The notes under the pieces were generated by a model, which saw only the letters and a list, made by a program, of their open reading frames with translations, searched no databases and had not been told where the DNA came from. A DNA stretch of 5,539 bases from an uncultured Olsenella sp. (GTDB lineage Bacteria > Actinomycetota > Coriobacteriia > Coriobacteriales > Atopobiaceae). The stretch is taken from NCBI GenBank assembly GCA_959598545.1, contig CAUGFC010000109.1:1-5539 (forward strand), written 5' to 3'. Shown piece by piece: positions 5,022 to 5,539 of this stretch (the stretch's first letter is position 1; every line of letters starts with the position of its first letter). The position numbers and the translations under genes are program-made.

Positions 5022-5417
5022 GTGGAGGGACGCGACGTCGCGCGGTTCGCGCGTGAGCTCAGGGAGAGGATCGAGGAGCGGGGCGCCGCCGCGCTCGAGA
5101 GGGCCGACTGGGCCGAGCGCTTCCGGAGGCTCGGCTTCAGGATGGACTGCGGGCACTCGTACGAGGAGCGCTACGACATCGCCCTGCACGACGTTCGCGG
5201 CCTCAGGCGCGAGCTCTCCCGCATCGACGACGTGCAGACGCTCGGGGACGCATGCTTCTCGCAGTGCCGCTACATCACCCACTGGGCGATGGGCCCCTGC
5301 GACGATCTGGTCGAGTGGCTCGGGGTCGCGCTGGCGAGGCTCGAGGAGCTCGCCGGTAGCGTCGAGCTCGCCTGGGACGACGAGGCGGGCGCCTGGCGGA
5401 GAGCCGGCGACCGCTGA
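5022..5417 (+). CDS. Hypothetical protein, 131 aa
   Basis: I do not recognise a family. The GTG start at 5022 is set by GGAGG (5012-5016) with 5-nt spacing, and the composition changes sharply from noncoding to coding there. The product is acidic/Arg-rich and probably mostly helical: a charged helix RELRERIEERGAAALERADW (residues 11-30), a segment with DCGHSYEERYDI (42-53), then LRRELSRIDD (61-70) and a C-terminal helix ending DLVEWLGVALARLEELAG (95-112). Cys occurs at 43, 78, 82 and 93, which might bind metal, but the spacing is not a standard finger. There is no signal peptide or transmembrane segment. It occupies the place where a minor capsid gene is usual, yet is too small for one and shows no capsid motif. 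It could be a phage accessory protein or more cargo. Confidence 0.75.
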   Translation: MEGRDVARFARELRERIEERGAAALERADWAERFRRLGFRMDCGHSYEERYDIALHDVRGLRRELSRIDDVQTLGDACFSQCRYITHWAMGPCDDLVEWLGVALARLEELAGSVELAWDDEAGAWRRAGDR

Positions 5418-5437
5418 GGGCGCGGCCGCGACCTGGA

Positions 5438-5467
5438 CCGGCGGAGCCGGACCGCGCGCAGCGCGGT
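5438..5467. repeat. Short-loop GC hairpins (spacer C)
   Basis: CCGGC (5438-5442) pairs GCCGG (5446-5450) around GGA, directly followed by ACCGCGC (5451-5457) pairing GCGCGGT (5461-5467) around GCA. Both are perfect, and the GCA loop matches the one at 4671-4673. They begin 20 bp after the stop of the 131-aa gene and may shield its mRNA 3' end, but no T-run follows. Confidence 0.55.
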
Positions 5468-5480
5468 TGCCGGAGGCGGC

Positions 5481-5532
5481 CTCGGCAATATTGTTGCCAC
5501 ACTTAGGACATTTTCCTACAAGGGGTCCCGAG
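5481..5532. other. AT-rich folded block at the right edge
   Basis: An abrupt drop in GC marks this block. CTCGG (5481-5485) can pair with CCGAG (5528-5532), enclosing GGCAA (5484-5488)/TTGCC (5494-5498), which competes by two bases, and TAGGA (5504-5508)/TCCTA (5514-5518). GGAC (5506-5509) also matches GTCC (5525-5528). It may be the edge of an inserted element, or a leader or operator for a gene outside the window. I cannot decide from this sequence. Confidence 0.35.
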
Positions 5533-5539
5533 CGCTTAG

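Overview
The window is a GC-rich piece of a tailed-phage packaging region, most likely a prophage in a high-GC bacterium. Strong G/C preference at third codon positions, together with a terminase and portal of the kind common in Gram-positive temperate phages, fits an actinobacterium, for example a gut Coriobacteriia member. The taxonomic placement is inference; no host marker gene is present.

Layout, left to right. Bases 1-1245 hold the large terminase subunit (rightward, 5' end outside the window). Two leftward genes follow: a DUF3788 protein (1242-1664), whose stop overlaps the terminase stop, and a YjdF/DUF2992 family protein (1804-2226). The yjdF gene has a TATAAT promoter and a roughly 115-nt structured leader that looks like a yjdF (azaaromatic-sensing) riboswitch; its putative transcription start falls just before the first stem. 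The DUF3788 gene appears to have its own promoter. A noncoding stretch of about 690 bp follows (2356-3049), dense in short-loop GC hairpins and with one 11-bp perfect inverted repeat. Next comes a full-length SPP1 gp6/A118-like portal gene (3050-4585), then a second hairpin-rich gap (4586-5021) with pyrimidine repeats and two promoter-like modules 84 bp apart. An unrecognised 131-aa gene (5022-5417) and a noncoding right edge, with an AT-rich folded block at 5481-5532, finish the window.

How the genes fit together. Terminase and portal are the DNA motor and its docking ring. They normally sit almost back to back, but here 1.8 kb separates them, largely taken up by a reversed, self-promoted two-gene cassette. 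That arrangement matches a moron, i.e. cargo expressed from the prophage independently of the lytic programme. The best candidate for something new is this cassette: a riboswitch-controlled YjdF gene inside a phage packaging module. The second is a family of short-loop GC hairpins, several with the same A/G internal mismatch, recurring in all three spacers.
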